From assembly GCF_002097535.1 (NCBI RefSeq), contig NZ_CP020772.1, positions 3,929,501-3,993,500 on the forward strand: a DNA stretch of 64,000 nt, read 5' to 3'. Below, in pieces: positions 15,442-23,710 of this stretch. Position 1 is the first letter of the stretch; each line of letters opens with the position of its first letter. Source of the DNA: Halobacillus mangrovi (lineage in GTDB: Bacteria; Bacillota; Bacilli; Bacillales; Halobacillaceae). The notes beneath the pieces are model-generated. The model saw only the letters and a list, made by a program, of their open reading frames with translations, searched no databases and was not told where the DNA came from. The position numbers were made by a program, and so were the translations under genes.

Positions 15442-17676
15442 ATGACTGCTATTACCTATAAAAAGAATTGGACGGACCACATTAATAATCTCCAACAAGC
15501 ATTTCCAACTTTAGAGTTAGGCCGGATTGTAGAAAAAATCCCTGAATTAGGTCTTAGTGAAATGACTGAATCGGAACAAGTAAAAGCACTGATTCTTGAA
15601 TGTTTATCAGAAATGGATGAAACAGAACCAGATTGGACCTACCTGGCAAGTCGTCTTCATTTAAATCAGCTTTATGAGACATCACTAAAAAACCGTGGCC
15701 AGGAAAAGCCCTACGAAAACTTCTTTCACCTAATTGAAACTTTGATTGAAGAAGACATTTATACACCAAAGATTCTTACATATTACGAAAAGCATGAAAT
15801 AAAGCAGCTCGAAACAGCGATTGTGCCAGAAAGAGATCACCTTTTTACGTACATTGGTCTCAAAACGTTGAGCGATCGTTATTTGGCCAGCTCAAAATCC
15901 AAGGAAACGTTTGAATTGCCGCAGGAAAGATTCATGATCATCGCCATGATGTTAATGGCTCAAGAAGAGAAAAGCCACCGGCTACAACGAGTACAAGAAG
16001 CGTATTGGGCCTTAAGCCACCTATATATGACTGTTGCCACCCCTACGCTTGCGAATGCAGGAAAACGGTACGGACAACTGAGCTCTTGCTTTATAGATAC
16101 CATTGATGACAGCCTTCAGTCGATTTACGACAGTAACACTGATATCGCCAACCTTAGTAAGCACGGCGGCGGAATCGGAGTGTACTTAGGTAAAATTCGC
16201 AGCCGAGGAAGCGATATCCGAGGATTTAAAGGAGTGTCATCAGGAGTTCTGCCATGGATGAAGCAGTTAAACAATACAGCAGTCAGTGTGGATCAATTAG
16301 GGCAGCGTCAAGGGGCTGTTGCCGTTTATTTGGATGTTTGGCATAAGGATATTTTTCCATTTTTAGATAGTCGATTAAACAATGGTGATGAACGCCAGCG
16401 TACCCATGACTTGTTCACAGGCGTTTCCATTCCCGACTTGTTTATGGAAGCTGTTGAAAATCGAGAACACTGGTATCTGTTCGACCCTCATGAAGTGCGC
16501 CATGTTATGGGCTTTTCACTTGAGGATTCTTTTGATGAAAAACGAGGGGAAGGATCGTTCCGGAACAAATATATGGCGTGCGTGGAACATCCTGAACTAT
16601 CGAAAGAAAAAGTTCCTGCCATAGACATTATGAAACGCATTATGGTCGGTCAATTGGAAACAGGAACTCCTTATATGTTTTATAGAGATGAAGTCAACCG
16701 GATGAACCCAAATAACCACGCAGGCATGATCTACTGTAGTAACCTATGCACAGAGATTACTCAAAACCAGCGCCCTACCATTCAGGAGGAACAATATGTA
16801 GAGGACGGAAAAATCATTTCGGTGAAATCACCAGGAGACTTTGTCGTATGTAATTTATCAAGTATTAATTTAGGACGAGCCATTCCTGAAGGTGTATTGA
16901 AAAAACTAATCCCGATCCAAGTCCGCATGCTCGACAATGTGATTGATCAAAACACAATCCCTGTCCTTCAAGCGCAGTTGACAAACCGAAACTACAGAGG
17001 AATTGGACTTGGAACGTTTGGCTGGGCGCACCTGCTTGCGAAGAAAAAGATTGCATGGGAATCAGAACAGGCTCTTGATTATGTGCATGAAGTGTATAAA
17101 GCAATTGCTTACTACACGATTGAAGCAAGCAGTGATCTTGCGCGAGAAAAAGGAAGCTATCCTTTATTTGAAGGTTCAGATTGGGAGACAGGTGATTTCT
17201 TTGAAAAACGTTCCTACAACAAGGAAGGGACCTGGAATTGGAAATCCTTACAGGTCAAGGTGAAGAAACAAGGAATGAGGAACGGTTATTTACTCGCTGT
17301 GGCTCCAAACTCCAGCACTTCCCTTATTGCTGGTAGTACAGCAAGCATCGATCCGATTTTCAAAAAGTTCTATTCGGAAGAGAAAAAGGATTATAAGATT
17401 CCAGTGACAGCACCCGACTTAACTCCAGAGACATATTGGTATTACAAATCGGCTTATGACATTGATCAGCACTGGAGCATTAAACAAAATGCCATCAGAC
17501 AAAAATACGTCGATCAATCAATCTCCTTCAATCTATATGTACGCAACACCATTCATGCGAAAGAACTTCTAGCTTTGCATATAGACGCCTGGAAACAAGG
17601 ATTGAAAACGACTTATTACACCCGCTCCACTTCAAGCCAGGGTGAATACGACGACTGCGAGAGTTGTTCATCTTAA
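15442..17676 (+). CDS. nrdA: Class I ribonucleotide reductase, large subunit
   Basis: Catalytic subunit of 744 residues that reduces ribonucleotides to deoxyribonucleotides. Active-site cysteines C216 (SSCF) and C470 (VVCNLSSINLG), and the radical triad N434, C436, E438 (NLCTEI), are intact. The C terminus has the radical-relay pair YY in TTYYTRS and the mobile redox pair C739/C742 (CESC). No clear ATP-cone is seen in the first 100 residues, so activity regulation by dATP at that site is doubtful. AAGGAG precedes the ATG. It forms an operon with nrdB (14-bp gap) and has no nrdI nearby. It is controlled by the cobalamin riboswitch upstream. Confidence 0.93.
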   Translation: MTAITYKKNWTDHINNLQQAFPTLELGRIVEKIPELGLSEMTESEQVKALILECLSEMDETEPDWTYLASRLHLNQLYETSLKNRGQEKPYENFFHLIETLIEEDIYTPKILTYYEKHEIKQLETAIVPERDHLFTYIGLKTLSDRYLASSKSKETFELPQERFMIIAMMLMAQEEKSHRLQRVQEAYWALSHLYMTVATPTLANAGKRYGQLSSCFIDTIDDSLQSIYDSNTDIANLSKHGGGIGVYLGKIRSRGSDIRGFKGVSSGVLPWMKQLNNTAVSVDQLGQRQGAVAVYLDVWHKDIFPFLDSRLNNGDERQRTHDLFTGVSIPDLFMEAVENREHWYLFDPHEVRHVMGFSLEDSFDEKRGEGSFRNKYMACVEHPELSKEKVPAIDIMKRIMVGQLETGTPYMFYRDEVNRMNPNNHAGMIYCSNLCTEITQNQRPTIQEEQYVEDGKIISVKSPGDFVVCNLSSINLGRAIPEGVLKKLIPIQVRMLDNVIDQNTIPVLQAQLTNRNYRGIGLGTFGWAHLLAKKKIAWESEQALDYVHEVYKAIAYYTIEASSDLAREKGSYPLFEGSDWETGDFFEKRSYNKEGTWNWKSLQVKVKKQGMRNGYLLAVAPNSSTSLIAGSTASIDPIFKKFYSEEKKDYKIPVTAPDLTPETYWYYKSAYDIDQHWSIKQNAIRQKYVDQSISFNLYVRNTIHAKELLALHIDAWKQGLKTTYYTRSTSSQGEYDDCESCSS

Positions 17677-17690
17677 AGGAGGCACCTAAC

Positions 17691-18728
17691 ATGATCGATA
17701 TACAAAAACGAAAACTAATTGACCATAAGGCCCCGAATGCTTCCACCGGTATCATTAATGGAAGAAGTTCTAACGTGTTAAACTGGGACGATACACGATA
17801 TTCCTGGGCTTATCCGATGTATAAAAACATGCTCGCAAATTTTTGGATTCCTAACGAAATCAATATGAGCAACGACTTAAAACAATGGCAGAACTTATCC
17901 GATCAGGAACAGTCATCTTTCAAGAAAATCATTGGACTCCTGGCTTTTCTGGACTCTATCCAAACCGACTATTCGGGAAAGATTGCCGATTATCTAACAG
18001 ATTCCAGTTTGTCTGCTCTCATGCAGGTTCTTGCTTTTCAAGAGGTTGTTCATAACCAGTCCTATTCTTACGTTCTTTCTACACTTGTAGATCAACAAGA
18101 ACAGGAAAAGATTTTCGAGTATTGGAAGCATGATGAAATATTAATCGAGCGCAACCAATTCATTACAGATGGATATGAGGAATTTGCAGACTCCCCTTCA
18201 GTCGAATCGTTCTTAAAATCCATCGTATATGACGTTGTGCTGGAAGGTTTATTCTTCTATGCCGGGTTTGCCTTTTTCTATAACCTTGCTCGTAACAATA
18301 AGATGGTCTCAACAAGCACCATGATCAATTACATTAATCGGGATGAGCAAATCCACGTCACCTTGTTTGCCCGTATATTTAAAGAGACCCTGAATGAAAA
18401 CCCAGAGCTTAATGAAGAGAAATATCTTGATTTTGTAAAAGAAACCTTTACGAAAGCGGCCAATCTAGAGATTAAATGGGCTCACCATATCATCGGAGAC
18501 CGCTTTCCGGGTATTCCTATTCATGATTTGGAGGATTACATCCGTTTTATGGCGAATAAACGAAGCAAGCAGCTAGGAGCTGAAAAGCCTTTTCCTGAGT
18601 ATAAGAAAAACCCATTGAAATGGATACGCGCCTATCAAGAGGTTGACGAAGGCAAATCGGACTTCTTTGAACAAAAATCAAGACAGTACACAAAAGTTTC
18701 CGAAACAAATGGCTTTGATGAATTGTAG
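17691..18728 (+). CDS. nrdB: Class I ribonucleotide reductase, small subunit
   Basis: Radical-generating ferritin-like subunit of 345 residues. All six metal ligands can be placed: D88, E118, H121, E185, E219 and H222. The radical tyrosine Y125 sits four residues after H121 (EVVHNQSY), so this is a tyrosyl-radical enzyme rather than the tyrosine-less class Ic type. The ATG at 17691 follows AAAGGAGG; longer readings overlap nrdA without a site. Absence of a neighbouring nrdI argues against a flavodoxin-dependent manganese class Ib system, but nrdI could lie elsewhere. Confidence 0.93.
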   Translation: MIDIQKRKLIDHKAPNASTGIINGRSSNVLNWDDTRYSWAYPMYKNMLANFWIPNEINMSNDLKQWQNLSDQEQSSFKKIIGLLAFLDSIQTDYSGKIADYLTDSSLSALMQVLAFQEVVHNQSYSYVLSTLVDQQEQEKIFEYWKHDEILIERNQFITDGYEEFADSPSVESFLKSIVYDVVLEGLFFYAGFAFFYNLARNNKMVSTSTMINYINRDEQIHVTLFARIFKETLNENPELNEEKYLDFVKETFTKAANLEIKWAHHIIGDRFPGIPIHDLEDYIRFMANKRSKQLGAEKPFPEYKKNPLKWIRAYQEVDEGKSDFFEQKSRQYTKVSETNGFDEL

Positions 18729-18828
18729 TGAACCTGCGTATAGTCGGTATAAGAAACTGTACAACCCGGAGATACCTGATACTACTGAAACCTGCTTAAC
18801 AAACCCGGCACCATCGCCAGCTTTATTA

Positions 18829-18870
18829 CCCAAATGATCCAGCTCAGCTGCTGGATCATTTGGGCTTTTT
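18829..18870 (+). terminator. Intrinsic terminator after nrdAB
   Basis: CCCAAATGATCCAGC and GCTGGATCATTTGGG flank a 6-base loop and are followed by CTTTTT. Confidence 0.9.
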
Positions 18871-18924
18871 ATATTTTTTCTCAATTTCTTAAATCTTGAT
18901 AGCAAAGTAATTAAAACGGTTTCA

Positions 18925-18941
18925 TGTTAGTTTTCCTTACA
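18925..18941. promoter_or_regulatory. TnrA/GlnR box 1
   Basis: TGTTAGTTTTCCTTACA matches TGTNANAWWWTNTNACA with two mismatches. It lies upstream of a TTGATT-N17-TAAGAT promoter (18960-18988), a place suited to TnrA activation. Confidence 0.6.
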
Positions 18942-19010
18942 TTAAACCGGAATACTCTATTGATTTTTCAGAATATTTACTTTAAGATTATATTTATTCA
19001 TTACTCTTTG

Positions 19011-19027
19011 TGTTAGAAAACCTTACA
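19011..19027. promoter_or_regulatory. TnrA/GlnR box 2
   Basis: TGTTAGAAAACCTTACA matches the nitrogen-box consensus with one mismatch and has perfect TGT/ACA ends. It lies between the predicted start point and the P-II ribosome binding site, a place suited to GlnR repression. Confidence 0.65.
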
Positions 19028-19052
19028 CAAAAATCTAAGGAGGAGTAGATGC

Positions 19053-19394
19053 ATGAAAAAAGTTGAGGCAATAATTCGACCTGAAGCCTTTCAAACACTA
19101 AGACAAAACCTTGATCACCTTGGAGTAAAAGGATTGACGGTTTCAGAAGTCGCTGGCTGCGGACAGCAGAAAGGACAGGAGGGGATTTTTAGAGGCAGCC
19201 GTTTTGAAGTGAAGCTCTATCCAAAGGTGAAGGTAGAAATGGTACTTGAAGATCACGAAGTAGAATCGATCATTGATGTCATCACCGATTCATGCACCAC
19301 GAACGAAGTCGGTGATGGAAAGATATTCGTATCTACTATTGATGAAGTGTACCGCATTCGTACTGGAGAATCTGGCAAGTCCGCATTAATCTAA
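19053..19394 (+). CDS. glnK: P-II nitrogen regulatory protein
   Basis: P-II signal protein of 113 residues that binds 2-oxoglutarate and ATP/ADP and docks on AmtB. The N-terminal strand KKVEAIIRPEAF, the T-loop region (about 37-55) and the B-loop VGDGKIFV are all recognisable, with RTGE near the C terminus. Position 51, the uridylylated tyrosine of enteric P-II, is phenylalanine here (GSRFEVK). The ATG follows AAGGAGGAG. It lies 30 bp before amtB, the reverse of the B. subtilis nrgA-nrgB order. Confidence 0.92.
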   Translation: MKKVEAIIRPEAFQTLRQNLDHLGVKGLTVSEVAGCGQQKGQEGIFRGSRFEVKLYPKVKVEMVLEDHEVESIIDVITDSCTTNEVGDGKIFVSTIDEVYRIRTGESGKSALI

Positions 19395-19424
19395 TCTATT
19401 ATTCGGAAGGAAGGATCTTTACTA

Positions 19425-20819
19425 ATGAAAAAAATCATTCCCCTGTTTTTATTCGCTTTGTTAGGATTTCCCATTGTAGCAAGTGCCGAAACTGCTGTAA
19501 CTCCTGAAGCCGTCCTTGAATCTGTCGATATGGTCTGGATTATGATTGCCGCATTTTTAGTTTTCTTCATGCACGCTGGATTCGCTATGGTCGAATCAGG
19601 CTTCACCCGCTCCAAAAATGCTCTTAATATTCTTATGAAAAACTTCATGACAGTCTCCATCGCTTCTGTCCTCTACTTTGTTGTCGGCTACGGCATTATG
19701 TTTGGAACCTCCGGTGGCGGAATCATCGGATTAGATGGTTTCCTTCTTAGTGGTCAGGAAGATCAAATCGGATTCTTCGTTTTCCAAGCTGTATTCGCCG
19801 CAACATGCGCGACAATCATCTCAGGAGCAGTTGCTGAACGTATGAAATTAAGCTCCTACCTTCTTCTTACTGTATTGATGACAGGATTTATATATCCTGT
19901 TGTCGGTCACTGGGTCTGGGGAGGCGGCTGGTTGTCAGAACTAGGCTTTGTAGACTTTGCTGGCTCCACGGTTGTACACTTGACCGGTGCACTTGGAGCT
20001 ATTGTGACCGTTATGTTCCTAGGACCCCGCCTTGGTAAATACAATGGAAAAAATGTCAATGTTATCCCTGGCCACAACATACCATTAGGTGCACTAGGTG
20101 TATTCATCCTTTGGTTCGGTTGGTTCGGTTTTAACGGCGGAAGTACATTAGCCGCAGATCCATCCTTGATTCCAGCTGTCATAGCCACCACATTGCTTTC
20201 TGCATCAGGAGGCGTGATCGGTTCTGCTCTATTCTCCTACGCTAAATTTAAACAAATCGATGCTTCCTTGACTCTAAACGGAGCGTTGGCCGGATTAGTT
20301 GGTATTACCGCAGGTACAGCGAACGTGTCACCAGTGGGGGCTATCGTTATTGGCTTACTAGCCGGAGTTATCCTTGTTGAGGCTGTCCAATTTCTTGATC
20401 GTGTCGCTCGTATCGATGACCCAGTCGGAGCAATTGCTGTACACGGCGTCTGTGGAATCTGGGGTACCATCGCTGTCGGTTTCTTTTCTGTCGAAGGTGG
20501 ACTCTTTTACGGAGACGGATTTGCATTACTGGGAATCCAGGCTTTAGGTGTCTTAGCTGTAATAGCTTGGACAATGACCGCTACTGCAGTAGCCGTCCTT
20601 GCTATTAAAGCAGCTTCAGGAACCATTCGTGTATCCCGGCAAGAAGAAATTTCTGGTCTGGATTTTGCTGAACACGGTTCGACCGCTTACGAATCCAGCC
20701 GCAGCATCTTTAATGAAAATCCAGGCGCGGATAGCGATTTTGGTGTAGGACTGCTGCACAGACTCGATCGTCTCGACAGCCAGCCCAAGCCAAAAAGCAC
20801 CCATAAAACCGCCCAGTAG
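19425..20819 (+). CDS. amtB: AmtB-type ammonium transporter
   Basis: Ammonium channel of 464 residues. A cleavable signal peptide (ending near VASAE) precedes eleven membrane helices. The conserved pore residues are present, including the twin histidines in VVHLTGALG and IAVHGVCGIWG and the AMT signature around DPVGAIAVHG. The C-terminal tail (about 400-464) begins with the family motif GLDFAEHG(S)TAY and continues for some 45 polar residues, somewhat longer than in E. coli AmtB. Nitrogen-limitation control is expected from the upstream TnrA/GlnR boxes. Co-transcribed with the P-II gene. Confidence 0.94.
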   Translation: MKKIIPLFLFALLGFPIVASAETAVTPEAVLESVDMVWIMIAAFLVFFMHAGFAMVESGFTRSKNALNILMKNFMTVSIASVLYFVVGYGIMFGTSGGGIIGLDGFLLSGQEDQIGFFVFQAVFAATCATIISGAVAERMKLSSYLLLTVLMTGFIYPVVGHWVWGGGWLSELGFVDFAGSTVVHLTGALGAIVTVMFLGPRLGKYNGKNVNVIPGHNIPLGALGVFILWFGWFGFNGGSTLAADPSLIPAVIATTLLSASGGVIGSALFSYAKFKQIDASLTLNGALAGLVGITAGTANVSPVGAIVIGLLAGVILVEAVQFLDRVARIDDPVGAIAVHGVCGIWGTIAVGFFSVEGGLFYGDGFALLGIQALGVLAVIAWTMTATAVAVLAIKAASGTIRVSRQEEISGLDFAEHGSTAYESSRSIFNENPGADSDFGVGLLHRLDRLDSQPKPKSTHKTAQ

Positions 20820-20846
20820 ACCAGGAATTACCACCCATAATTTACC

Positions 20847-20887
20847 ACCTCAGGTCATCCAATATCTGGATGACCTGAGGTGTTTTT
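20847..20887 (+). terminator. Terminator after amtB; first copy of a repeated hairpin
   Basis: A 14-bp perfect stem, ACCTCAGGTCATCC with GGATGACCTGAGGT, and GTTTTT after it. The core 13 bp of each arm recur exactly at 21264-21300, on the other side of the toxin-antitoxin locus. Confidence 0.88.
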
Positions 20888-20919
20888 ATGGTCCGTTCTG
20901 GCTATTTTCGAAATATATA

Positions 20920-20933
20920 CGAACAAATGTTCT
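20920..20933. promoter_or_regulatory. LexA (DinR) SOS box
   Basis: CGAACAAATGTTCT matches the Gram-positive LexA box CGAACRNRYGTTCG at 13 of 14 positions. It abuts a TTGTTT/TTGGGT -35-like stretch ahead of the toxin reading frame, so LexA would block that promoter. Confidence 0.7.
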
Positions 20934-21011
20934 TGTTTTGGGTAAAAATATGGTATCCTTGTATATAGATACCGTTCTACTAGGATTGGGATAGGTGGCG
21001 ATAGAAAGGGA

Positions 21012-21119
21012 GTGAGGCCTATCATAAGCACATATGAAGCTCTTATGATCATGCTGGCGTTTGGAACATTCATTCTTACACTCCTTGCGCTGATCATAAA
21101 AATAAACAATAAAAAATAG
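21012..21119 (+). CDS. Type I toxin, holin-like (TxpA/BsrE-like)
   Basis: Tiny hydrophobic peptide of 32-35 residues. From residue STYEALMIMLAFGTFILTLL onward it has the typical 'putative holin-like toxin' pattern: a short polar start, one membrane helix, and a basic tail ending KINNKK. The start is uncertain: GTG at 21012 is the nearest canonical codon but overlaps the GGGAGTGAGG ribosome binding site; that site is ideally spaced for a non-standard ATC at 21021. A LexA box and promoter lie upstream, and an antisense promoter lies beyond the 3' end. Such peptides depolarise or disrupt the membrane when unopposed by antisense RNA. Confidence 0.75.
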   Translation: MRPIISTYEALMIMLAFGTFILTLLALIIKINNKK

Positions 21120-21211
21120 ACCCCTTACTCAACTAGGAGAGGGGCCTTTTCATCAAATCAAATATTCGAACGGTATCTAATCAGGTTACAGAGGCGACTG
21201 TAACCTGATTT
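21110..21211 (-). ncRNA. Candidate antisense antitoxin RNA (RatA-like arrangement)
   Basis: A minus-strand extended -10 promoter (TGCTATAAT; TATAAT at 21223-21218, TTTAGT 16 bases upstream) would start an RNA near 21211. It would open with the 21179-21210 hairpin, run antisense to the toxin mRNA 3' region, and could stop at a CCCCT/AGGGG hairpin followed by TATTTTTT near 21110. Extent is inferred from signals only. Confidence 0.55.
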
Positions 21212-21216
21212 TCTTT
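21179..21216 (+). terminator. Terminator of the toxin mRNA
   Basis: A 13-bp perfect stem, AATCAGGTTACAG with CTGTAACCTGATT around AGGCGA, followed by TTCTTTT. In the other direction it would be the 5' stem-loop of the antitoxin RNA. Confidence 0.75.
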
Positions 21217-21263
21217 TATTATAGCACAGTCTACTAATTACTAAAGAGAAAATGTCTCACCCT

Positions 21264-21300
21264 CTCCTCAGGTCATCCAGAATATGGATGACCTGAGGAG
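21264..21300. repeat. Second copy of the CCTCAGGTCATCC hairpin
   Basis: A 15-bp perfect stem, CTCCTCAGGTCATCC with GGATGACCTGAGGAG around a 7-base loop. It shares a 13-bp core on both arms with the amtB terminator at 20847 but has no T-run on either side. Confidence 0.85.
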
Positions 21301-21331
21301 TAATAAAAGAGAGAAAAGACCACCTCTCCGT

Positions 21332-23008
21332 TTATTTCATTTTCTTAATCGTGTAGTAGATCGAGAGAAACGGAATTCGGCCTAAGGATAAATGATGCTC
21401 TGCACGTAGCTTCCCTTCTTTCTCTTCCACTACATGGAACCATTCTCTTAAGGGCATACGCATCGTCCAATCTCCCAATGTGAAATAGATTCCTTCATCC
21501 CCCCTGGCATCTTTTCTGAGGTGACTCGTTAACAATAAGCCCCCTTTTCCGTCTTCCACAGGCTTTAACACCCCCGTCATCATCCCTCTAGGAAAAGGTA
21601 AAGCTATATTCATATAGGCATCCTCATGCTTCTTATGATACGAATACAAGGCTGTGAAAATCGGGGCATTTGTCTGGGAGTCCTTTCTAATCCAGGCTCT
21701 AACCTGCTTCCTTCCATCCTTATGATCTGAAATGGAAACAAGATCCCCTTCCATTTGTATGTCCCCGGAAGCTGGAATATTCACTTGCCCGAACCGGTTC
21801 GTTACGTGACGGATCAACCTGGAAACCCAACGAAACCCCTTATGCCATGCTACCCTTGCCTCCATGTTGTAACTGTTTGTATGTAGATAAAAATCCCTCA
21901 CACCAGCCTCCACTCTTTCAGGGTTAAAGTGGTTACTTGTTAAGGTCCGCCAATCCGGGATCAATCCAGTGACATATTCGTGCCTGGAGATCCACTCTTT
22001 TCTTGAAACCACATCGTTCCCAACATAACCCCTGGCACGTAATTGACTGATGGGAAAAGCTGTATACGAATGCCTTACGGGCGCATGAACACCTCTCCAT
22101 GCCAGAACCGCGAGAATAGAAAAGCCAAACGCATTGAAAAGTCCGTGATAGCGGACCATTTCTCCTATATTCAGCCACTCTGTTTCGTATAACAATCCTA
22201 AGCTGTATAAAAAAGATAACCCCATTGTTCCCAGCAAAATGATAGACGATAATTGCAAAGCTGTTGATATCCACGCCTTAAAATCCACGGACATCCAAAA
22301 CCACCAAATGCATAGCCACGCTAATACTATAACGTAGAGAGTTACTGAATACGTTTCGACAGGCGGCCCTTGATCAAGCCCCAAAGCTACTAGAAATGGA
22401 CCAACGGCCACTCCTAAGGCTAATACAGCATAAGGACGCAGGAAATACCTTTTTCTTATTCGATTCTCTTCTGCTCGATAACGGCCAAAGAAGCCTGTCA
22501 CTAATGGCAGCACAAAGGCAGCATAGTGAAAATGAATCGCTGTAAGCTGAATAATGGATTCTGAATAAGGAAGATATCGAGCCCATCCAGCACTAGAAAT
22601 TAGAAGCCACATGCCTCCAACTGCAATGTAAATTAAGCCTATATCAATGATAGCTTCTTCAATCGGCCTGAACCCTCTTGCCAATAATCGCATAAGGCCT
22701 CCGAAGGCGATCAGGAGCGTATAAAAAAACCAGATTGCCGCCCACCACCCTGCATCTCCTCCGGACGGCAAAGTGACGGCGATAGCCCCCGCACCAGCAA
22801 AAGGCAAGGAGGATTGCATAACATTTTTCAACCAACGTTCTGCTCTGTTTTTATCAGCCTGCTGAACAACCTCATCTAGTAACAAGGGCACAAGAACAAA
22901 GAAAGCGAATCCTAAAGCTAAATCGATAGCACTTATGTAAAAAATCACCTTCCATAGGATGATTAGAATAACCCCGGCAACAGCGATCAAAAACCCCGGA
23001 CGTTTCAT
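21332..23008 (-). CDS. yndJ: YndJ-family membrane protein
   Basis: Protein of 558 residues with about nine hydrophobic segments in the first 330 residues and a soluble C-terminal domain of about 220 residues. It resembles B. subtilis YndJ in length, order of segments and the C-terminal part with DFYLHTNSYNMEARVAWHKG and LSLGRIPFLSIYYTIK. The AGGAGGAG site before the ATG fixes the start. Function is unknown; the family is sometimes labelled a transporter without experimental proof. It is monocistronic. Confidence 0.8.
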   Translation of the reverse strand: MKRPGFLIAVAGVILIILWKVIFYISAIDLALGFAFFVLVPLLLDEVVQQADKNRAERWLKNVMQSSLPFAGAGAIAVTLPSGGDAGWWAAIWFFYTLLIAFGGLMRLLARGFRPIEEAIIDIGLIYIAVGGMWLLISSAGWARYLPYSESIIQLTAIHFHYAAFVLPLVTGFFGRYRAEENRIRKRYFLRPYAVLALGVAVGPFLVALGLDQGPPVETYSVTLYVIVLAWLCIWWFWMSVDFKAWISTALQLSSIILLGTMGLSFLYSLGLLYETEWLNIGEMVRYHGLFNAFGFSILAVLAWRGVHAPVRHSYTAFPISQLRARGYVGNDVVSRKEWISRHEYVTGLIPDWRTLTSNHFNPERVEAGVRDFYLHTNSYNMEARVAWHKGFRWVSRLIRHVTNRFGQVNIPASGDIQMEGDLVSISDHKDGRKQVRAWIRKDSQTNAPIFTALYSYHKKHEDAYMNIALPFPRGMMTGVLKPVEDGKGGLLLTSHLRKDARGDEGIYFTLGDWTMRMPLREWFHVVEEKEGKLRAEHHLSLGRIPFLSIYYTIKKMK

Positions 23009-23097
23009 ACCTACTCCTCCTGACTCATCAAAGAAAACAAGGATTTTCTAGTTTCTTATCGAAATATGTAAAGAGAGATTTACTATTATCCATTCTA

Positions 23098-23125
23098 TCA
23101 AAACCTAAAGGAAGGGAATGTCGTC
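23098..23125 (+). promoter_or_regulatory. ECF-type promoter, probably autoregulatory
   Basis: TCAAAACC, 17 bases, CGTCTA, like the AAC / CGTC promoters of Bacillus ECF sigma factors. The start point would fall near 23132, which leaves the GAGGTGG site at 23134-23140 as the ribosome binding site. Confidence 0.6.
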
Positions 23126-23146
23126 TATAGTATGAGGTGGAATAAA

Positions 23147-23710
23147 TTGATACATAAAAAACGCTCTCAATCTTATACATGTGAACCAAAAATGGACGAC
23201 ATGGTAGAAGAATGGATTTCTAACTACGGCCATGATTTAAAATGGTTAGCGTATTCTTACGTTAAGGATCATTCCATAGCGGAAGACATTACGCAGGAAA
23301 CCTTTATTAAAGCATACCAAAAATATCCCACTTTCAGAGATCAGTCCAGCATAAAAACTTGGTTGTATAAAATTAATGTCAACTTATGTAAAGACCACCT
23401 TAAAAGTTCATACATCCGTAGAGTAGTGAAAAAAGGGGCTGACTTGTTCCGGAGTATCCCCGCTAAAGATGGGACGCCAGAAGAACGACTGATTATAAAG
23501 AGTAATGATGAAGAACTGGTGGATCAAGTTTTGAAGCTTGAGAAGAAATACAGAGAAATCATCATTTTATACTACTTCGAAGAATTTGAAATAAAAGAGC
23601 TGGCCGAAGTACTGAAAACAAGCCCGAATACGGTTAAAACAAGACTTCGCCGGGCCAGACAACTCCTTCAAGATCAGCTGACTACAGAAGGGAGTTCTGA
23701 AAATGAATGA
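23147..23710 (+). CDS. ECF sigma factor (SigX/SigV-like)
   Basis: RNA polymerase sigma factor of 187 residues with region 2 (DLKWLAYSYVKDHSIAEDITQETF) and region 4 (REIIILYYFEEFEIKELAEV, then TSPNTVKTRLRRARQLL). It lacks other domains, so it is an ECF sigma factor. The TTG at 23147 is chosen because GAGGTGG lies six bases before it and the ECF-type promoter would start transcription at about 23132, the position of the alternative ATG. It overlaps the next gene by 8 bp; that gene has the layout of its anti-sigma factor. Confidence 0.85.
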   Translation: MIHKKRSQSYTCEPKMDDMVEEWISNYGHDLKWLAYSYVKDHSIAEDITQETFIKAYQKYPTFRDQSSIKTWLYKINVNLCKDHLKSSYIRRVVKKGADLFRSIPAKDGTPEERLIIKSNDEELVDQVLKLEKKYREIIILYYFEEFEIKELAEVLKTSPNTVKTRLRRARQLLQDQLTTEGSSENE

